DNA from: Pseudomonas pseudonitroreducens
GTDB lineage: Bacteria; Pseudomonadota; Gammaproteobacteria; Pseudomonadales; Pseudomonadaceae
DNA length: 64,000 nucleotides
Assembly (NCBI RefSeq): GCF_021603645.1
Contig: NZ_BQHJ01000002.1
Location: 682,001-746,000 of the forward strand
Reading direction: 5' to 3'
The notes under the pieces were generated by a model. It was not told the origin of the DNA. It saw only the letters and a program-made list of their open reading frames with translations, and made no database searches. Both the position numbers and the translations under genes were made by a program. Shown piece by piece: positions 17,960 to 27,496 of this stretch (position 1 is its first letter; every line of letters begins with the position of its first letter).

Positions 17960-19074
17960 GATCTGCCTCCTTGCTTGGCAATCTGTTTGGCGTCGAAGCG
18001 CGCCGGGTAGTCCGAGCGCTCCATCAGAAAGCTGTCGATCAGGCTGGAAAGCCTCAGTGCGGAAATGTCCCAGGAGTAACGCAACACGTTCTCCTGCCCG
18101 AGCCGGCAGAGCTCGGCGCGCAGCTGGTGATCGAGCAGCACCCGGCGCAGGGCCTTGGCCATGCCCGGGGGATCGAGGGGGTCGAAGTACAGCACCGAGT
18201 TGCCCAGCACCTCGGGGATCGAGGCGCTGCTGGCAGCCACCACCGGGCAGCCGCAGGCCTGCGCCTCCAGCGGCGGAATGCCGAAGCCCTCGTACAGCGA
18301 CGGGAAGGCGAAGACCGCGGCGTGGCGGTACTGCTCGATCAGTTGGTCGTCGTCCAGCCGGCCCAGCCAGCGCACCCGGTCGCCCTGCCCGCTCTGCTGC
18401 AACTGGGCATCGACGAAGCTGCGGTTGGCGGCGCCGACGATGTGCAGTTCCACGTCCAGGTCGCCGAGCAGGCGGAACGCCTCGATCAGGCGGGTGAAGT
18501 TCTTGTGCGCGGCCGGCGAAGACACCGCCAGCACGTAGGGTCGCTCACGCGTGGCCGCTTCGAGGCCGCTGCAGAACTCGGCGGACACCGCATTGGCGAT
18601 CACATGGATGCCCTTGGGCGGGATGCCGTAGTGCGAGGCGATCTCCTGGCGGGAGAACTCACTGACCGTGACCTGCGCCAGCGAGCGGCGCAGCATCAGC
18701 GGGATCATCAGGCGGTACAGCGCGCGGAACTTCCAGGAGAAGCTATCCGGGTGGCGCACGTAGGTGATGTCGTGGTGCGTCACCACCTGCCTCGAGTAGG
18801 CCAGCGGCGCCGTGCTGCACAGCGAGACCAGCAGCGGCCGGCCATGGCGAGCCAGCCACAGCGGCAGATCGACCTGCTCCCAGAGGTGCCCGCCACGGCG
18901 GCCGATCTGCTCGACACGCAGCTGGTGGGCGATTTCCGGGCGGAGGATTTCGCCCGGCGGCGCGACGAAGTGCAGGTCGCTGCGCAGCCGCGCCAGCGAC
19001 AGCGAAATCTGCTCGGCGAAACGCTGCACGCCACTGACCTGCTGGGTGAGGAAACGCGCGTTGATCACGATCAT
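17956..19074 (-). CDS. Glycosyltransferase family 4
   Basis: GT-B fold retaining glycosyltransferase, 372 residues, predicted cytoplasmic or membrane-associated. The C-terminal donor-binding domain has [39 protein letters not shown] (the E-x7-E type motif) and [13 protein letters not shown]. The start [12 protein letters not shown] at 19074 is chosen because the longer frame runs into the preceding gene in a nonsense frame. The pattern resembles mannosyl/rhamnosyl transferases of exopolysaccharide loci. Donor and acceptor are not identifiable. Its stop overlaps the rmlA start. Confidence 0.88.
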   Translation of the reverse strand: MIVINARFLTQQVSGVQRFAEQISLSLARLRSDLHFVAPPGEILRPEIAHQLRVEQIGRRGGHLWEQVDLPLWLARHGRPLLVSLCSTAPLAYSRQVVTHHDITYVRHPDSFSWKFRALYRLMIPLMLRRSLAQVTVSEFSRQEIASHYGIPPKGIHVIANAVSAEFCSGLEAATRERPYVLAVSSPAAHKNFTRLIEAFRLLGDLDVELHIVGAANRSFVDAQLQQSGQGDRVRWLGRLDDDQLIEQYRHAAVFAFPSLYEGFGIPPLEAQACGCPVVAASSASIPEVLGNSVLYFDPLDPPGMAKALRRVLLDHQLRAELCRLGQENVLRYSWDISALRLSSLIDSFLMERSDYPARFDAKQIAKQGGRS

Positions 19075-19094
19075 GAGGGTTCTCCGCGAGGGGG

Positions 19095-21710
19095 TCAGCG
19101 CAACGACAGTTGCGGCGCCGACGCGCTGCGCACCAGAGTGGGCGAGGCGTCGATGCGGATGCTGGCCTGGCACTCGCCACCGCCGTCGGGGCATTGCCAG
19201 GGCACCGGCCGGCCCTCGCGGCGGGCGATGCCCTCCACGGCGTCCAGACGCCAGAGGGTGTCGCTGCTGCCGGGCTTGCTGGTGATGTTCAGGGTCTGCT
19301 CGTGGCCCAGGGTCCAGGCCACCAGGACTTCCTCGCTGGCCTTGGCGAAGCGCAGCAGGTAGACGTTCGGGTCCTGGTTCGGCACGCGGCCGACGAAGCG
19401 ATAGCGGCCGATGATGTCGGCGACGCTGGCCATGGCGTGGTAGGCCGGCTTGGGCTGGCCGCCGGCGGTAAGCAGGCCGAAGTTGTGTTCCATGTCCGTG
19501 CGGTCGATGCCGTCGTCCACCAGGTCGTACCACCAGGCGCCCTTGACGTCCGGCAGGCTGCGCACCAGCACGTAGGCACGGGCCAGGTAGGCGGCCTGGC
19601 GTTCACGGCTGATGCCGCAATCGCCTTCGTGGGCTGGCCAGCTGAATTCGGTGAAGTACAGCGGAACCGGTTTGCCGGCAGCGTTCTGCAGCTTCTGGTT
19701 GACACCCTGGAACCAGTCCAGCCAGGCCTCGGGCGTGGACATCTCGCCCTCGCAGTACACCGACGGGTGCAGCGAGACTCCATCGACGACGTCGAGCACG
19801 CCGCCACCGACGATGCGCTCGGCAAAGCCCTGGCGGATGCCCTTGAGGGTGACGGCCCCGGCGAGCACCTTGGCTTGCGGGTCTTCCTCGCGGATCACCT
19901 TGGCAGCCGCGCGCACCAGGGTCAGGTAGTCGTCGCTGAAGTCTTTGTCGGTGGCGTTTTCCGAGTCCCACTCGTTCCACACCTCGTAGAAGGCGACCTG
20001 GCCCTTGAAGCTGCGCACCACGTAGCGCACGTAGCGCAGATAGCCCTCGCGGGAAGCGTCGTCGCGTGGCTTGGCGTTGCCGTAGAACTGGTTCTCGTTG
20101 CCCAGGATCAGCAGCGTGCTGATCCCCAGGTTGCGCGTACTGCGCAGCTGTGCGCGCCACGCGGCATCGATGGACAGCTTGCCGCGCTCGCGCTCGACGC
20201 TGGACCAGTAGGCGTCGTCGCGGAACGAGGTGATGCCGGCCTCGCGGCCGAGACGGTTGATGCCGTCGCGGTTGCCGGCGCGGATGTTCTGGTGGGTGCT
20301 GGCGCCGACGATGAATTCCGGCGCGCCGAGGTTCTCCGGCGCTGTTTCCCTGGCCATGCTGGTCGGCGATTGCAGCAGGCCGCCGAGCAGCAGCGCGCAG
20401 GCCAGCAGGCTGAGCATGCCGCCCTGCAGACGCAGGGTACGCGGTGCCGGTTGTGGTGCGGCTTCGCCTGGCAGGCGCAGAGCGCGGCCGATGGCCAGGC
20501 CGAGGAACAGGCTGGGAATTGGCGATTCGAGCACGTCGCTGGTCCAGCCGATGAGCAGGATGCAGTAGGCGATGCCGAGCAGTGCGCGCGCTTCGCGGCC
20601 GGGCTGGCGCTGCAGGCGCATCAGCATCGGCACCGCCAGCAGGTAGAGGGCGACACCGGCCACCCCGAACAGGCACCAGAGGTAGAGCAGCGAGTTGTCC
20701 GCCACCGCCAGTTGCTCGACACCGAAGATCGGAAAGGCCGCATAGGCGCTGCCGGTCATGCCCAACCCGGCGCCGGTGTAGATCCAGCCGTTGTAGTCCA
20801 TCACCTTGATCAGGTTCGGCCAGGTGTTGACCAGGCGATCCACCATCGAGCCCATCAGGTTATCGCCGGTGGCGCTGGCCAGGTACGGGTCGACCTGCGC
20901 ATACAGGCCGTACAGCGGCAGCAGCAGCGCGCCCAGCACTACCAGCAGCGAGGCGAACAGGAACAGCAGGCGCTGGCGGGCAATGCTCATCACCATGAGG
21001 GCGAGGAAGAAGGCGCCGGCGGAGGACTTGTTGGTGGTGAGCACGATGCCCACCAGCGCCACCGCGTAGAGCAGACCGCGCGCCAGCAGGGGCAGGCGGA
21101 ACGACCCCAGGTAGAGGCTGAACACCGCCAGCATCATCGCCAGGCTGGAGGACATCCGCGAGAAGCCGGCGATGCGATCCAGGCCGTAGGCGCTCCAGGA
21201 GCGGTTGGCGCTGACCTCGACGCCGCCCATGGAGTAGGTGTAGCCCTTCCACGGCACATTGATCAGCAGGTCCAGCGCGATACCGATGAGGGAGGCGACC
21301 AGGCAGAAGGCGATGATCCAGCCCACCGCCTTGCGGTGCATTTCCAGGTAGGGGCCGCAGAGCAGGCCGAACAGCAGCGGGGCGTAGATGAACACGGCGA
21401 AGAAGCCGCTCTTGAACTCGGCGCCATGCAGCCGCCCGAGCAGCAACGAAGCCGCGGCGAGGATCAGCAACAGCCACAGCCCGCGCTGCTGCGGGCGAGT
21501 GATCAGCTCCCAGGCCACCGCGATGATGCAGGCCACCTTGGGCAGATAGACGATCGCCGACAGCCCGGCCTGGTCGGTGTAGAAGCGCAGCGCGCCGTTG
21601 AAGGTCTCCACCAGCAGCAACGCCACCAGCACCCCGAGCGCCAGTAACGAGCGGTCGAAGGTCACGCGACGGTCGAGCTCAAAGCGTGGATACGGGGATT
21701 GCAGTTCCAT
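19095..21710 (-). CDS. Wzy-like O-antigen polymerase fused to a GH39/PslG-like glycoside hydrolase
   Basis: An 871-residue two-part protein. Residues about 20-415 form a polytopic membrane region with many hydrophobic segments and a large loop around 270-330, as in Wzy/WaaL O-antigen polymerase-ligase proteins. A further hydrophobic segment at about 431-447 leads into residues about 460-870, a clan-A glycoside hydrolase-like domain. There YEVWNEWD carries the probable acid/base (E580) and LYFTEFSWP the probable nucleophile (E688); SLHPSVYC lies between. The order resembles PslG-type endoglycosidases. The start MELQSPYPRF (21710) overlaps the upstream gene by 32 bases. The frame is continuous with no sign of an assembly join. 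The fusion suggests polymerisation and cleavage are linked. Confidence 0.85.
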   Translation of the reverse strand: MELQSPYPRFELDRRVTFDRSLLALGVLVALLLVETFNGALRFYTDQAGLSAIVYLPKVACIIAVAWELITRPQQRGLWLLLILAAASLLLGRLHGAEFKSGFFAVFIYAPLLFGLLCGPYLEMHRKAVGWIIAFCLVASLIGIALDLLINVPWKGYTYSMGGVEVSANRSWSAYGLDRIAGFSRMSSSLAMMLAVFSLYLGSFRLPLLARGLLYAVALVGIVLTTNKSSAGAFFLALMVMSIARQRLLFLFASLLVVLGALLLPLYGLYAQVDPYLASATGDNLMGSMVDRLVNTWPNLIKVMDYNGWIYTGAGLGMTGSAYAAFPIFGVEQLAVADNSLLYLWCLFGVAGVALYLLAVPMLMRLQRQPGREARALLGIAYCILLIGWTSDVLESPIPSLFLGLAIGRALRLPGEAAPQPAPRTLRLQGGMLSLLACALLLGGLLQSPTSMARETAPENLGAPEFIVGASTHQNIRAGNRDGINRLGREAGITSFRDDAYWSSVERERGKLSIDAAWRAQLRSTRNLGISTLLILGNENQFYGNAKPRDDASREGYLRYVRYVVRSFKGQVAFYEVWNEWDSENATDKDFSDDYLTLVRAAAKVIREEDPQAKVLAGAVTLKGIRQGFAERIVGGGVLDVVDGVSLHPSVYCEGEMSTPEAWLDWFQGVNQKLQNAAGKPVPLYFTEFSWPAHEGDCGISRERQAAYLARAYVLVRSLPDVKGAWWYDLVDDGIDRTDMEHNFGLLTAGGQPKPAYHAMASVADIIGRYRFVGRVPNQDPNVYLLRFAKASEEVLVAWTLGHEQTLNITSKPGSSDTLWRLDAVEGIARREGRPVPWQCPDGGGECQASIRIDASPTLVRSASAPQLSLR

Positions 21711-22911
21711 GCTGGACTCCGCGGGTAAGCAGGGTGTGGCGAAGGATGGCTTCGTACTCGTCGAGCATCCGCTCCACGCTGAGCATTGGCGCCACGTACT
21801 CACGGGCGCGCGCGGCCAGGCGCTGGCGCAGTGCCGGGTCGCGAACCAGGCGCCCGATGGCCTCGCCCAGCGAGTCGGGGCGCGCCGGCGAGCAGAGCAG
21901 GCCGTTGATTTCGTCCTGGACGATTTCCACCAGGCCGCCCATGCGCGAAGCGATCACCGGCAGGTGGTGGGCGCAGGCTTCCAGCGCCACCAGGCCGAAG
22001 GACTCCGGCGACAGGCTGGGCACCACGGCAACATCGATCTCGCTGAAGAACTCGGCCGCCTTGCGGTAGCCGACGAAATGCACGCGCTGCGGGTCGGCGG
22101 CGGACTTCAGCTGGTTCAGGTAGGCGCCGTCACCGCGCCCGGCGATCAGCAGCGAGGCGTCCTCGCCGCGCGCCTGGAACTGCTCGATCAGCCACTCGAC
22201 ACCCTTGTTCGGCGTCAGCGCACCGATGAAGCCGAAGCGCAGCGGGCGACGCCCGGCGGACGGCGGAGCGATGGCCACTTCCGCCATCGGCGAGCCGTTG
22301 TAGACCACATGAGTCTGGCTGCCGGCGAAATAGCCGGCGTCGAGCAACGCGTTGAGCTGGTAGCGACTGACGCCGATCACCGCATCGACGTCGCGCGAAG
22401 CCGCTGCGTGGCTGCGCCGCAGCAGCGCGCAGGGCGCACACTGCTGCTCGCAGTGGCGGCCCTTGTGGAAGCGCACGCCACGCGGGCAGGTGAGGTACTG
22501 GTCGTGGAGGATCTGCACGATGGGCAGGCCGGCGGCGCGGATCGCATCCCAGGCGGAGATCGACCAGCCCGAGAGATTGTGGCAGACCACCAGGTCCGGC
22601 TGGAGCTCTGCCAGCACCTTCGCCAGCACCTTGCGCATGCCGTGGTTGTAGCGATCCCGCGCATGCCAGGCGAGCCGCTTCAGCGCGCCGTAACCCTGCT
22701 CGTCGAACGGCCAGTAAAGGTTGCGCAGGCCGGCGCGCAGCACCGCCACCTGGTTCAGCGTTTCGCGCCGCAGCCCCGCCTCAGGGCCGGTGCAGAGCAC
22801 CTGTACCTCATGACCACGGGCATGCAGGCCCTCGGCCATGTGCTGCAACATGACCTCTGCCCCGCCACCGATATGCGGGGCGTAGAGGGTGTTGAGCAGC
22901 AGCACTCTCAT
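21679..22911 (-). CDS. Glycosyltransferase family 4
   Basis: GT-B fold glycosyltransferase, 410 residues. The N-terminus MRVLLLNTLYAPHIGGGAEV is the classical acceptor-side glycine loop. Donor-side motifs are FGFIGALTPNKGVEWLIEQF and PSLSPESFGLVALEACAHHL, then PVIASRMGGLVEIV. A cysteine-rich stretch near residues 155-180 (CPRGVRFHKGRHCEQQCAPC) is seen in a subgroup of GT4 enzymes. The start at 22911 shares an ATGA overlap with the upstream GT2 gene. It is encoded between that GT2 and the Wzy-hydrolase fusion. Sugar specificity unknown. Confidence 0.88.
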   Translation of the reverse strand: MRVLLLNTLYAPHIGGGAEVMLQHMAEGLHARGHEVQVLCTGPEAGLRRETLNQVAVLRAGLRNLYWPFDEQGYGALKRLAWHARDRYNHGMRKVLAKVLAELQPDLVVCHNLSGWSISAWDAIRAAGLPIVQILHDQYLTCPRGVRFHKGRHCEQQCAPCALLRRSHAAASRDVDAVIGVSRYQLNALLDAGYFAGSQTHVVYNGSPMAEVAIAPPSAGRRPLRFGFIGALTPNKGVEWLIEQFQARGEDASLLIAGRGDGAYLNQLKSAADPQRVHFVGYRKAAEFFSEIDVAVVPSLSPESFGLVALEACAHHLPVIASRMGGLVEIVQDEINGLLCSPARPDSLGEAIGRLVRDPALRQRLAARAREYVAPMLSVERMLDEYEAILRHTLLTRGVQHGTAIPVSTL

Positions 22912-23906
22912 AGCGGGTAGGCCCGGTTCATGCCGAGCGCGCCGGCCTCGCCATCGCGGATCGCCTGCAGCAGCAAGGCCAGGCGGCTCTCGCGCTGGTG
23001 GCGGCGGGCGAAGAAGTGCAGCAGGCGAATGAACACCCAGCGGTTGAAGCGGTACATCAGCGGCGAGGTCACCCACAGGTTCTTGTCGAACCAGGCCTGG
23101 TTACGCGCGGCGTAGTAGGCGCGCAGGTCAGAGCTGCCGAGCAGGTAGGTCTCGTAGATGTTGGAGGTGCGCGCCTTGATGTTCCAGGAGTTCTCCAGGT
23201 CGTCCAGGCCCGCCTCGGGCACCAGGTAGAGGTGACCACCCAGGTTGCCGATGCGGAAGGTGTATTCGGTGTCGTCGGCATAGAGCACCAGGTCGCGGCG
23301 CGGCAGGCCGATGCGGCGGAACAGGTCGGCGTGGCCGAGCAGCCCGCCGTAGTAGGCGAACGGCAGCTCCAGCAGCGGCTGCGCCGGGCGCGGTGTCGGC
23401 TTGCCCCAGGGCGTGCGCCGCCAGAGCTTGTAGGGCAGCTGGCGAACGTGGAAACCGAAGTAGCTCGAGCGCGGCGGCGCGATGAAGCGGGTCGGCACGC
23501 CCGAAGCGACGTCGGCCTGGTGGGTCGGGCGGAAACCCAGCACCGCCGTGTTGTCGGTGCCATGGCGCAGCGTGCAGTCGATCAGGCGTTGCTTGAGCAG
23601 CCCGAACGAGCCCGGTGTCGGCGCGTTGTCGTCATCCATCAGCCAGATGAAATCGCAGCCGGTCTTCAGTGCGGCCTCGATGCCCACGGCATAACCGTTG
23701 GCCGAGCCGGTATTGCTATCCAGCTCGATCACCTGCACGCGGTTGGGCCAGAGCATGAACAGCTGGTCCAGCTCCGCCACCGAGGCATTGCTGACGACGA
23801 TGGCGCGGGTGATGTCCTTCTCGCGGAAGGCGCGAGCCAGCAGTTCTTCCAGGTACTCCAGGCGATCGCCGTAGGTCAGCGTCACCAGCACAGTGGATCC
23901 ATTCAT
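22908..23906 (-). CDS. Glycosyltransferase family 2 (rhamnosyltransferase-like)
   Basis: GT-A fold inverting transferase, 332 residues. It begins STVLVTLTYGDRLEYLEELL and has IWLMDDDNAPTP, an Asp-rich motif that would bind the nucleotide-sugar and metal. The C-terminal part (SPLMYRFNRWVFIRLLHFFA) is amphipathic and may sit at the membrane. The general shape fits RfbF/WbbL-like rhamnosyl or galactofuranosyl transferases, but the sugar is not identifiable. Its stop overlaps the start of the next gene (ATGA), as elsewhere in this operon. Confidence 0.85.
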   Translation of the reverse strand: MNGSTVLVTLTYGDRLEYLEELLARAFREKDITRAIVVSNASVAELDQLFMLWPNRVQVIELDSNTGSANGYAVGIEAALKTGCDFIWLMDDDNAPTPGSFGLLKQRLIDCTLRHGTDNTAVLGFRPTHQADVASGVPTRFIAPPRSSYFGFHVRQLPYKLWRRTPWGKPTPRPAQPLLELPFAYYGGLLGHADLFRRIGLPRRDLVLYADDTEYTFRIGNLGGHLYLVPEAGLDDLENSWNIKARTSNIYETYLLGSSDLRAYYAARNQAWFDKNLWVTSPLMYRFNRWVFIRLLHFFARRHQRESRLALLLQAIRDGEAGALGMNRAYPL

Positions 23907-23951
23907 CGCGCCACTCCTCCTTGCACTTGATCGTCTGAAAAAGTGGGCGCC

Positions 23952-24479
23952 TCAGGCGCGCCAGCCGCCGATACCCGCCGCCGCCGAGAGCTGGCTGAGG
24001 GGAACCCGGATGCGTTGTTCGCGCTGCAGCAGGTTGAGCAGGATCAGCGCGCGCTCGGTGCCGTCGTCGCAGACGAAGATGGCCTCCACCTCGCAATCGC
24101 CGGCGCACTTCACACGCACCACCTGGCCTTCGTGGAAGCCACTGGACGGACGCTCGGGCATGGCCAGCAGGCGCTGGCGGATGCCTTCCACCAGTTCGTC
24201 GGCGACCGCCAGCGGTTGTGCGCCGAAGCTGACGATGCGCGCCACGCCACGGGTGGAGCGAATCGGGAACCAGTTGTCGTGCTGCTGATCGAGGCGGATG
24301 AACAGATAGCCGGGGAACAGCGGCTGCGCCCGGCTGCCCAGCTTCACCAGCGGGCGGTAGCAGGTGAAACCCTGGCGCCCGAGGTTCTCCTCGGCGCGCA
24401 GTTCCTGGTGCGGTTTGGTCTGGATCAGGTACCAGCGGTACTGCGCGGCTTGCAGGCCTACGCTGACAGCGGAATTCAT
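23952..24479 (-). CDS. RfaH/NusG-type transcription antiterminator
   Basis: NusG paralogue, 175 residues, about the size of RfaH. The N-terminal NGN domain begins RWYLIQTKPHQELRAEENL and has GFTCYRPL and PLFPGYLFIRLD, the signature of the RNA polymerase-binding surface. A KOW-like C-terminal domain covers roughly residues 115-165 (GFHEGQVVRVK). Known RfaH proteins are recruited by the ops element and suppress termination in long polysaccharide operons. Here the gene lies inside the polysaccharide operon, and two ops matches lie in the operon leader at 33057 and 33144. That makes positive feedback likely. Its start overlaps the stop of the WbqC-like gene. Confidence 0.9.
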   Translation of the reverse strand: MNSAVSVGLQAAQYRWYLIQTKPHQELRAEENLGRQGFTCYRPLVKLGSRAQPLFPGYLFIRLDQQHDNWFPIRSTRGVARIVSFGAQPLAVADELVEGIRQRLLAMPERPSSGFHEGQVVRVKCAGDCEVEAIFVCDDGTERALILLNLLQREQRIRVPLSQLSAAAGIGGWRA

Positions 24480-25225
24480 GATTCGTACTCCCCAAGAAGG
24501 TCCGACGAGGGAGCGGGTCGCTCCAGGGTGTAGCGGCCTAGCAACCGCTGCATCTCGTCCGGCGGGTTGAACATCAGCACGTCGATGATCGACAGGCTGG
24601 GGACGAAATCAGGGCTGAACTGCGGGTAGCTCAGTTCATCCATGCGCAGGAATTGCAGCCCCAGCCCGTGGGCCTGGAACACCTCGGGCGAATACAGGTG
24701 ACGGCCACCCTCGGGGTTGAGGTAGACGTCGCCGCCGCTCTGCTTCACCGCTTCGATCAGGCGCTGGTCGCGGCCGATGTCGTCGGCCAGGTCCAGCTCG
24801 GAGACACGCGCCATGGGGGTATCGATACCCAGGTGTTGGCAGATGCGGCGGATCGAGTGTTCGGCGAAGTGCGACAGATTGCGCTCGGGGTGTTCGAGTA
24901 TTTCCTCCAGCAGCGGCATCACCTGCGGGTAGCACGGCGCACGGTGGTAGGCGTGGCGAATGGTGTGCAGCAGGCGCTGGTTGCTCAGGCACATCTCTTC
25001 GCTCAGCCGCCGCTCGTTGATCGCCTGGGTCTGCGAGCCCTGCTCCAGGGGGAAGCTGAACTGCCAGATCTTGCCGCCGACCAGCAGGCGGTTGCGGTTG
25101 ATCCAGCCACGCCGGGTGTACTGCAGGCTGTCGCCGAGAATGAACAGGCCGCTCGCGGCGATCAGCTGGAAGTACCCCAGGTAGGGGAACAGGTACGGCT
25201 GCATGAGGCTGACGATATGGACCAT
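24476..25225 (-). CDS. WbqC-like protein
   Basis: WbqC-like family protein, 249 residues, with the hallmark N-terminus SLMQPYLFPYLGYFQLIAAS followed by DSLQYTRRGWINRNRL. Members occur in O-antigen and exopolysaccharide loci; as I recall the family is named from an E. coli/Shigella O-antigen cluster whose sugar is an N-acylated 4-amino-4,6-dideoxyglucose. The reaction is not firmly established. The locus also encodes a DegT-type aminotransferase and RmlA, so a role in making or decorating a dTDP-amino-deoxysugar is a reasonable inference. Its stop overlaps the RfaH-like start by four bases. Confidence 0.85.
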   Translation of the reverse strand: MVHIVSLMQPYLFPYLGYFQLIAASGLFILGDSLQYTRRGWINRNRLLVGGKIWQFSFPLEQGSQTQAINERRLSEEMCLSNQRLLHTIRHAYHRAPCYPQVMPLLEEILEHPERNLSHFAEHSIRRICQHLGIDTPMARVSELDLADDIGRDQRLIEAVKQSGGDVYLNPEGGRHLYSPEVFQAHGLGLQFLRMDELSYPQFSPDFVPSLSIIDVLMFNPPDEMQRLLGRYTLERPAPSSDLLGEYES

Positions 25226-25251
25226 GGCTGCATCCCTTCCCTAAGTACCTT

Positions 25252-27465
25252 TCAGTCCTTGGCGTCGTAGCGGTAGGCGTAGGCGCCGTAGTCGTAAGCG
25301 GCGGTCGAGGCCTTGCGTTTCACACCGTTGAGGATCGCCCCCTGCAGGTGGATGCCGCTCTGCCCCAGGCGCCGCCGCGCGGTGTCGATCTCGCTCGCCG
25401 GGCTCTGGCCGAAGCGGGTCACCAGCAGGCAGATACCGCACAGCCGGCCGACCAGGGCGGCGTCGGTCACCGCCAGCACTGGCGGGGTGTCGACGATCAC
25501 CAGGTCGTACATCGCCGAGGCATCGCGCAGCAGCTGGGCGAAGTTGTCGTGCATCAGCAGCTCGGAGGGGTTGGGTGCGGCGAAACCGCAGGAGATGAAG
25601 TCCAGCTCCGGCACCTCGGTGGGCAGGATCACGTCGCTCAACGGGCGGTGCGAACTCAGCGCGTCGGACAGGCCATGGCGCGGGGTCAGGCCGAACACCC
25701 GGTGCAGGTAGCCCTTGCGCATATCGGCGTCGATCAACAGGGTGCGCAGGCCCGATTGCGCAACGATGGCGGCGAGGTTGCTGGAGACGAACGACTTGCC
25801 GGCACCCGGCGCCGGGCTGGTCAGCATCACCACGTTGTTGCGCGCTTCGAGCAGGGCGAAATGCAGGTTGGTACGCAGGCTGCGGATCGCCTCGTTGGCC
25901 AGGTCGCCAGGTGTCGAGGCTGCGAGCAGCTTGGGCGTGTGGCCGAGGATGTCGCCCTTGCGTTCCTTCTCCAGGCGCTCCTGCTGCCGCGAGTATGGAA
26001 CCGCGGCAAGCACCGAGAGGCCGAGTTGTTCGATCGCCTCGGGGTTCTCCACGCCACGGTAGAAGGCCTGGCGCAGGAACAGGATGCCCAGGGCGACGCA
26101 GAATCCGAGCAGGGTGGCGAGCAGCACGATGACTTTGCGCATGGGCTTGGCCGGCTGCTCGACGTTGGCCTGGGCGGTATCGATCACGCGCACATTGCCG
26201 ATGGTGCCGGCGCGGATGATGTCCTGCTCCTGGGCCTTGTTCAGCAGGCTGGTGTAGGTCTGCCGGGTGACCTGCATGTCACGCGACAGGCGCAGCAGTT
26301 CCTGCTGGGTGGCCGGCAGCGCCTGGATGCGCTTCTGCAGTTGCGCCTTGCGGTCTTCCAGGCTGCTCATCTGCTTGAGCAGGGCCTGGTAGGTCGGGTG
26401 CGTCGGGGTGTAGAGACGATCGTAGTCGGCGCGCTTGAGCCTGAGTTCGGAGAGCTGGTTGTCGATGCCCACCACCTGGTCCAGCACGCCGCGGGTCTCG
26501 ACACTGATGTCGGCGGACTTGGCGGTGGTCTGGTAGGCGTTGTAGGCAGCTTCGGCCTTTTCCAGGTCCATGCGCACCACCGGCAGCTGCGAGCGCAGGA
26601 ACTGCAGGCGCTGCGAAGCTTCGGCGGAACTGCGCTCGACGTTCTGCAGCACGTAGAGCTGGCTGATCTTGTCGAGGATGCGGTCAGCCTGCAGCGGATT
26701 CGGGTCCTCCAGGGTCATGTAGATGATCCCCGAGTCCTTGCCGGCCTCGGCCACCTTGAGCAGCTTCTGGTAGTTCAGGGTGGTGGTCAGCAGGCGGTTC
26801 TTCGCCACGATGAACTCGCTGCCGGGGCGCGCCACCAGCTCGTCCACCTCGATGCTGAAGCCCTTGTCCATCACGGTTTTCTTCAGCTCGCCGCGCAGGA
26901 TCAGCTGGCCGTCGGCGTTGAGCAGGTGATAGGCCTCGCCGCCATCGGCCACCAGGGTCAGCGGTTCGCCCAGGTATTCCTCCGGTACGTCGAGGGAGAA
27001 CACCTTGATCTGCTCGCCGCCCCAACCGTAGGTGCCCATGCCCAGCCAGGGCGCGGCAAGTGCCTGCCCGGCTTCGGGCTGGTAGCGCCGCGCCAGGTAG
27101 TCACCGATCAGCGGCAGGTGCCGCGGCTTGGCGATGATGTCCAGCTTGAGAATCTCCACCGCCTTGCCGAGCACGGCGCGGGACTTCAGCAGCTCGATCT
27201 CGGTGGAGGCGATCGACACCGAGTCGGGGCGGTTGATCACCTCCGGCGTGCCGTTCAGGCCGTTCTTCTTCTGCTCGATCTGGATCATCGCGCCGGAGAC
27301 GTAGATCGGCGTGGCGACCACCGCGTAGAACAGCCCGAGCACGGCGAACAAGCCGGTGACGGCGAGGATCATCTTCTTGTGATCGAACAGCAGGCGCAGC
27401 AGGCCGGCAACGTCGATGCGGGTGTCCTGGAGCGTTTCCAGGGACGAGCGGGGCATGACACTCAT
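25252..27465 (-). CDS. Wzc-type polysaccharide co-polymerase and tyrosine autokinase
   Basis: Inner-membrane chain-length regulator with cytoplasmic BY-kinase domain, 737 residues. The N-terminal Wzz domain starts DVAGLLRLLFDHKKMILAVT (first membrane segment). Coiled-coil sequence runs through about residues 270-400, a second membrane segment lies near 445-465, and the kinase follows with Walker A TSPAPGAGKSFVSSNL, Walker A' LLIDADMRKGYL and Walker B-type LVIVDTPPVL. The tail ends in five closely spaced tyrosines (AAYDYGAYAYRYDAKD), the autophosphorylation cluster. It should partner the Wza-type exporter at 14423. No cognate Wzb phosphatase is encoded in the locus. Confidence 0.93.
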   Translation of the reverse strand: MSVMPRSSLETLQDTRIDVAGLLRLLFDHKKMILAVTGLFAVLGLFYAVVATPIYVSGAMIQIEQKKNGLNGTPEVINRPDSVSIASTEIELLKSRAVLGKAVEILKLDIIAKPRHLPLIGDYLARRYQPEAGQALAAPWLGMGTYGWGGEQIKVFSLDVPEEYLGEPLTLVADGGEAYHLLNADGQLILRGELKKTVMDKGFSIEVDELVARPGSEFIVAKNRLLTTTLNYQKLLKVAEAGKDSGIIYMTLEDPNPLQADRILDKISQLYVLQNVERSSAEASQRLQFLRSQLPVVRMDLEKAEAAYNAYQTTAKSADISVETRGVLDQVVGIDNQLSELRLKRADYDRLYTPTHPTYQALLKQMSSLEDRKAQLQKRIQALPATQQELLRLSRDMQVTRQTYTSLLNKAQEQDIIRAGTIGNVRVIDTAQANVEQPAKPMRKVIVLLATLLGFCVALGILFLRQAFYRGVENPEAIEQLGLSVLAAVPYSRQQERLEKERKGDILGHTPKLLAASTPGDLANEAIRSLRTNLHFALLEARNNVVMLTSPAPGAGKSFVSSNLAAIVAQSGLRTLLIDADMRKGYLHRVFGLTPRHGLSDALSSHRPLSDVILPTEVPELDFISCGFAAPNPSELLMHDNFAQLLRDASAMYDLVIVDTPPVLAVTDAALVGRLCGICLLVTRFGQSPASEIDTARRRLGQSGIHLQGAILNGVKRKASTAAYDYGAYAYRYDAKD

Positions 27466-27496
27466 GGACTTCCATCCTCCAGTGAGTTGGCGCGCG

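Noticed and set aside
24341-24351. GGCGGTAGCAG on the plus strand inside the RfaH-like gene, resembling ops
   Set aside because: It lacks the conserved T of the core and is antisense to the operon, so it is a chance near match.
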